Source of the DNA: Candidatus Buchananbacteria bacterium RIFCSPLOWO2_02_FULL_46_11b
GTDB lineage: Bacteria; Patescibacteriota; Patescibacteriia; Buchananbacterales; UBA6539
Length of the DNA stretch: 12,937 bases
Direction of reading: 5' to 3'
Assembly: GCA_001817615.1 (NCBI GenBank)
Contig: MHIR01000066.1
Location: 161-13,097 of the forward strand
This document shows positions 11,728 to 12,937 of the stretch, piece after piece. Each line of letters starts with the position of its first letter. Within the stretch, counting starts at the first letter, position 1. The translations under genes were made by a program, and so were the position numbers. Below the pieces are notes generated by a model that worked only from the letters and a program-made list of their open reading frames with translations, was not told the DNA's origin and did not search any database.

Positions 11728-11753
11728 AGACAAAGAATGACTATTCCTTGTCT
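11728..11753 (+). promoter_or_regulatory. Hairpin just before the endonuclease start
   Basis: AGACAAAGAAT (11728-11738) pairs with ATTCCTTGTCT (11743-11753), ten of eleven pairs, around GACT. It ends six bases before the ATG at 11760 and buries a TTG at 11748. It may be the tip of an intron peripheral helix and may also limit translation of the endonuclease. Confidence 0.5.
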
Positions 11754-11759
11754 AAAAAT

Positions 11760-12329
11760 ATGCCAAGTAAAAAAGTTTCTCATGCAGACAATCAGCAGGA
11801 AAGATTAATTAAAATAGGATGGGTTATCGGTTTTACCGATGGTGAGGGGTGTTTCTCGGTTGGTTTTGTTAAACAAGCCGATCGGATAGAAAAACATCGC
11901 ATCAGAAGAGGGTACAAAACCGGCTATCAAATCTTTCATGAATTTGCCGTTACGCAAGGTGCCAAAAGTTTGCAATCTTTAAGAGATTTGCAGCAGTTTT
12001 TTGGCATCGGAAAGATTTACATTAATACCAGATATGACAACCATAAAGAGCATTTATATCGTTATGTCGTTCGCCGGCGTGAAGATTTATTGAATGTTAT
12101 TATCCCGTTTTTCCGCCAATATCAAATGCGAACGGCAAAAAATAACGATTTTAAGAAATTCGCTCGATGTGTTGAGTTGGTAAAAAAAGGTTATCATCTG
12201 AAATTTTCTGGAATTAATAAGATTGCCAAAATTGTCAGTACCATGAACCGACAAAAAACCCGTAATAAATTGATTAAAATCCCCAGAGACTATACGCCGA
12301 ACTCTAAAATCAATTTAGAGAAGATATAG
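11760..12329 (+). CDS. Single-motif LAGLIDADG homing endonuclease
   Basis: This encodes 189 residues from ATG 11760; a TTG at 11748 would add four residues but is inside a hairpin. The single LAGLIDADG motif is IGWVIGFTDGEGCF (19-32), with Asp27 in the catalytic place. One motif means the enzyme should act as a homodimer, like I-CreI and I-CeuI. The rest has the family layout, with IIPFFRQYQMRTAKNNDFKK and a late HLKFSGINKIAKIVSTMNRQKTR segment. It should cut 23S genes without the intron at the CTAAGGTAGCGAA site and so spread the intron. The last roughly 14 codons (YTPNSKINLEKI) also encode P3', P8 and the P7 strand, and the TAG stop is part of P7. There is no Shine-Dalgarno. The frame is intact, so recent activity is likely. 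Confidence 0.92.
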   Translation: MPSKKVSHADNQQERLIKIGWVIGFTDGEGCFSVGFVKQADRIEKHRIRRGYKTGYQIFHEFAVTQGAKSLQSLRDLQQFFGIGKIYINTRYDNHKEHLYRYVVRRREDLLNVIIPFFRQYQMRTAKNNDFKKFARCVELVKKGYHLKFSGINKIAKIVSTMNRQKTRNKLIKIPRDYTPNSKINLEKI

Positions 12330-12937
12330 TCCCGACTGCATGGCGACATGCAGGGCAAATTTATTTGCCGTCTAATATAAATTAGATAAGACCCAAGCGA
12401 AATTCCTTGTCGTGTAAGTTACGACCTGCACGAATGGCATAACGACTTGAGAACTCTCTCAACGAGGAACTCGGCGAAATTACAAGTCCAGTGAAGATGC
12501 TGGGTACCCACAGCTGGACGAAAAGACCCCGTGAAGCTTTACTACAATTTGATATTGAATTATTATTTCACCTGTTCAGAATAGGTGGGAGCTCGCCGCA
12601 AGGCGGGCGCCAGTGAGATACCACCCTCGTGATATGATAATTCTAATCTCGCCCCCTGAATCGGGGGAGGAGACAGTATCTGACGGGTAGTTTAACTGGG
12701 GCGGTTGCCTCCTAAAATGTAACGGAGGCGTTTACAAAGGTTGGCTAGGTTCGGATGGAAATCGAACCGATAGCGCAAAGGCATAAGCCAGCTTTACTGC
12801 GAGTCCCGCAAGACAAGCAGTTGCGAAAGCAGAACTTAGTGATCCGACCGTGCGACATAGGACGGCGGAAGCTCAACGGATAAAAGCTACTCCGGGGATA
12901 ACAGGCTAGTCTGGTCCAAGAGTCCACATCGACGACC

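Larger units (their letters stand above)
11627..12395 (+). ncRNA. Group I self-splicing intron after 23S position U1931
   Basis: The conserved exon CTAAGGTAGCGAAATTCC is split between T11626 (U1931) and A12396 (A1932). The guide at 11657-11669 (TTTGCTGCCTTAG) pairs with the 5' exon CTAAGGT as P1, with the expected G-U at the splice site, and with the 3' exon AGCGAA as P10 without a gap. P3 is TTCGGC (11675-11680)/GCCGAA (12296-12301); P7 is GACTA (12288-12292)/TAGTC (12327-12331), with the G-C guanosine-site pair kept; P8 is CTCTAAA/TTTAGAG (12302-12320); P9 is CTGCATG-GCGA-CATGCAG (12336-12353), followed by two more hairpins. With these exon ends the intron's last base is A12395, not the nearly invariant G. 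A LAGLIDADG gene is inserted upstream of P7 and runs into the core. Confidence 0.9.

Noticed and set aside
11748..11759. TTG start for the endonuclease
   Set aside because: It would add only four residues and lies within an 11-bp hairpin; the ATG at 11760 is free and four codons later.
11463..11783. Minus-strand frame across the 23S/intron boundary
   Set aside because: It overlaps conserved rRNA and the intron guide sequence and has no protein features.
12396..12937. Frameshift or deletion in the 23S 3' exon
   Set aside because: Changes such as GGTCC...GACC near the end are compensated pairs, and the peptidyl-transferase region segments present are intact.

Overview
The window looks like a chromosomal segment of an uncultivated Patescibacteria/CPR bacterium, most likely a parcubacterial lineage. 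This rests on the gene families (DUF5654, DUF3160, a CapA-type protein with a propeller-like tail, a secreted papain-like protease), the near absence of Shine-Dalgarno sequences, many short palindromic repeats between genes, and a 23S rRNA gene with a self-splicing intron that encodes a homing endonuclease. The phylum is an inference, because nothing could be searched.

Layout. 1-365: a broken tRNA-Leu 5' end next to a 114-bp element with 15-bp inverted ends, then an intact tRNA-Leu(UAG) and a terminator. 371-2883: a promoter with a G10 tract in its spacer, then a secreted multidomain C1A (papain-like) protease; the protease unit lies between two near-identical ~58-bp terminator-containing direct repeats. 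2887-5350: an extended -10 promoter and a membrane-anchored DUF3160 protein. 5351-5598: a fold-back repeat built of 'AAATTCCAAAT'-type units. 5599-7347: a membrane-anchored CapA-family metallophosphatase-like protein with FG-GAP-like calcium-binding repeats; two palindromic repeats lie inside its reading frame. 7348-7962: about 600 bp without a gene, filled with palindromes and fold-back elements. 7963-8406 (minus): an unrecognised small soluble protein, divergent from a small two-helix DUF5654 membrane protein (8564-8908). 8909-9473: a consensus promoter, a ~140-nt leader or small RNA with a possible leader peptide and terminator/antiterminator, then four palindromic repeats. 9474 to the window end: a 23S rRNA gene, cut by the window edge at roughly E. 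coli position 2520, with no 16S gene upstream in the window. It carries a ~769-nt group I intron after E. coli position U1931, encoding a single-motif LAGLIDADG endonuclease.

How the parts work together. The three large proteins are all predicted to be exported or membrane-anchored and look like cell-surface functions; each seems to have its own transcription unit. The most distinctive signals are: (1) the intron, whose P1/P10 guide pairs perfectly with the joined exons but which appears to end in A rather than the nearly invariant terminal G, while the ribozyme core overlaps the endonuclease reading frame; (2) two promoters, 8 kb apart and on opposite strands, that share the design TTGACA - A/T-rich - G tract - TAAAxT, with the G10 copy a candidate phase-variable switch; (3) an attenuator-like leader ahead of an apparently unlinked 23S gene.
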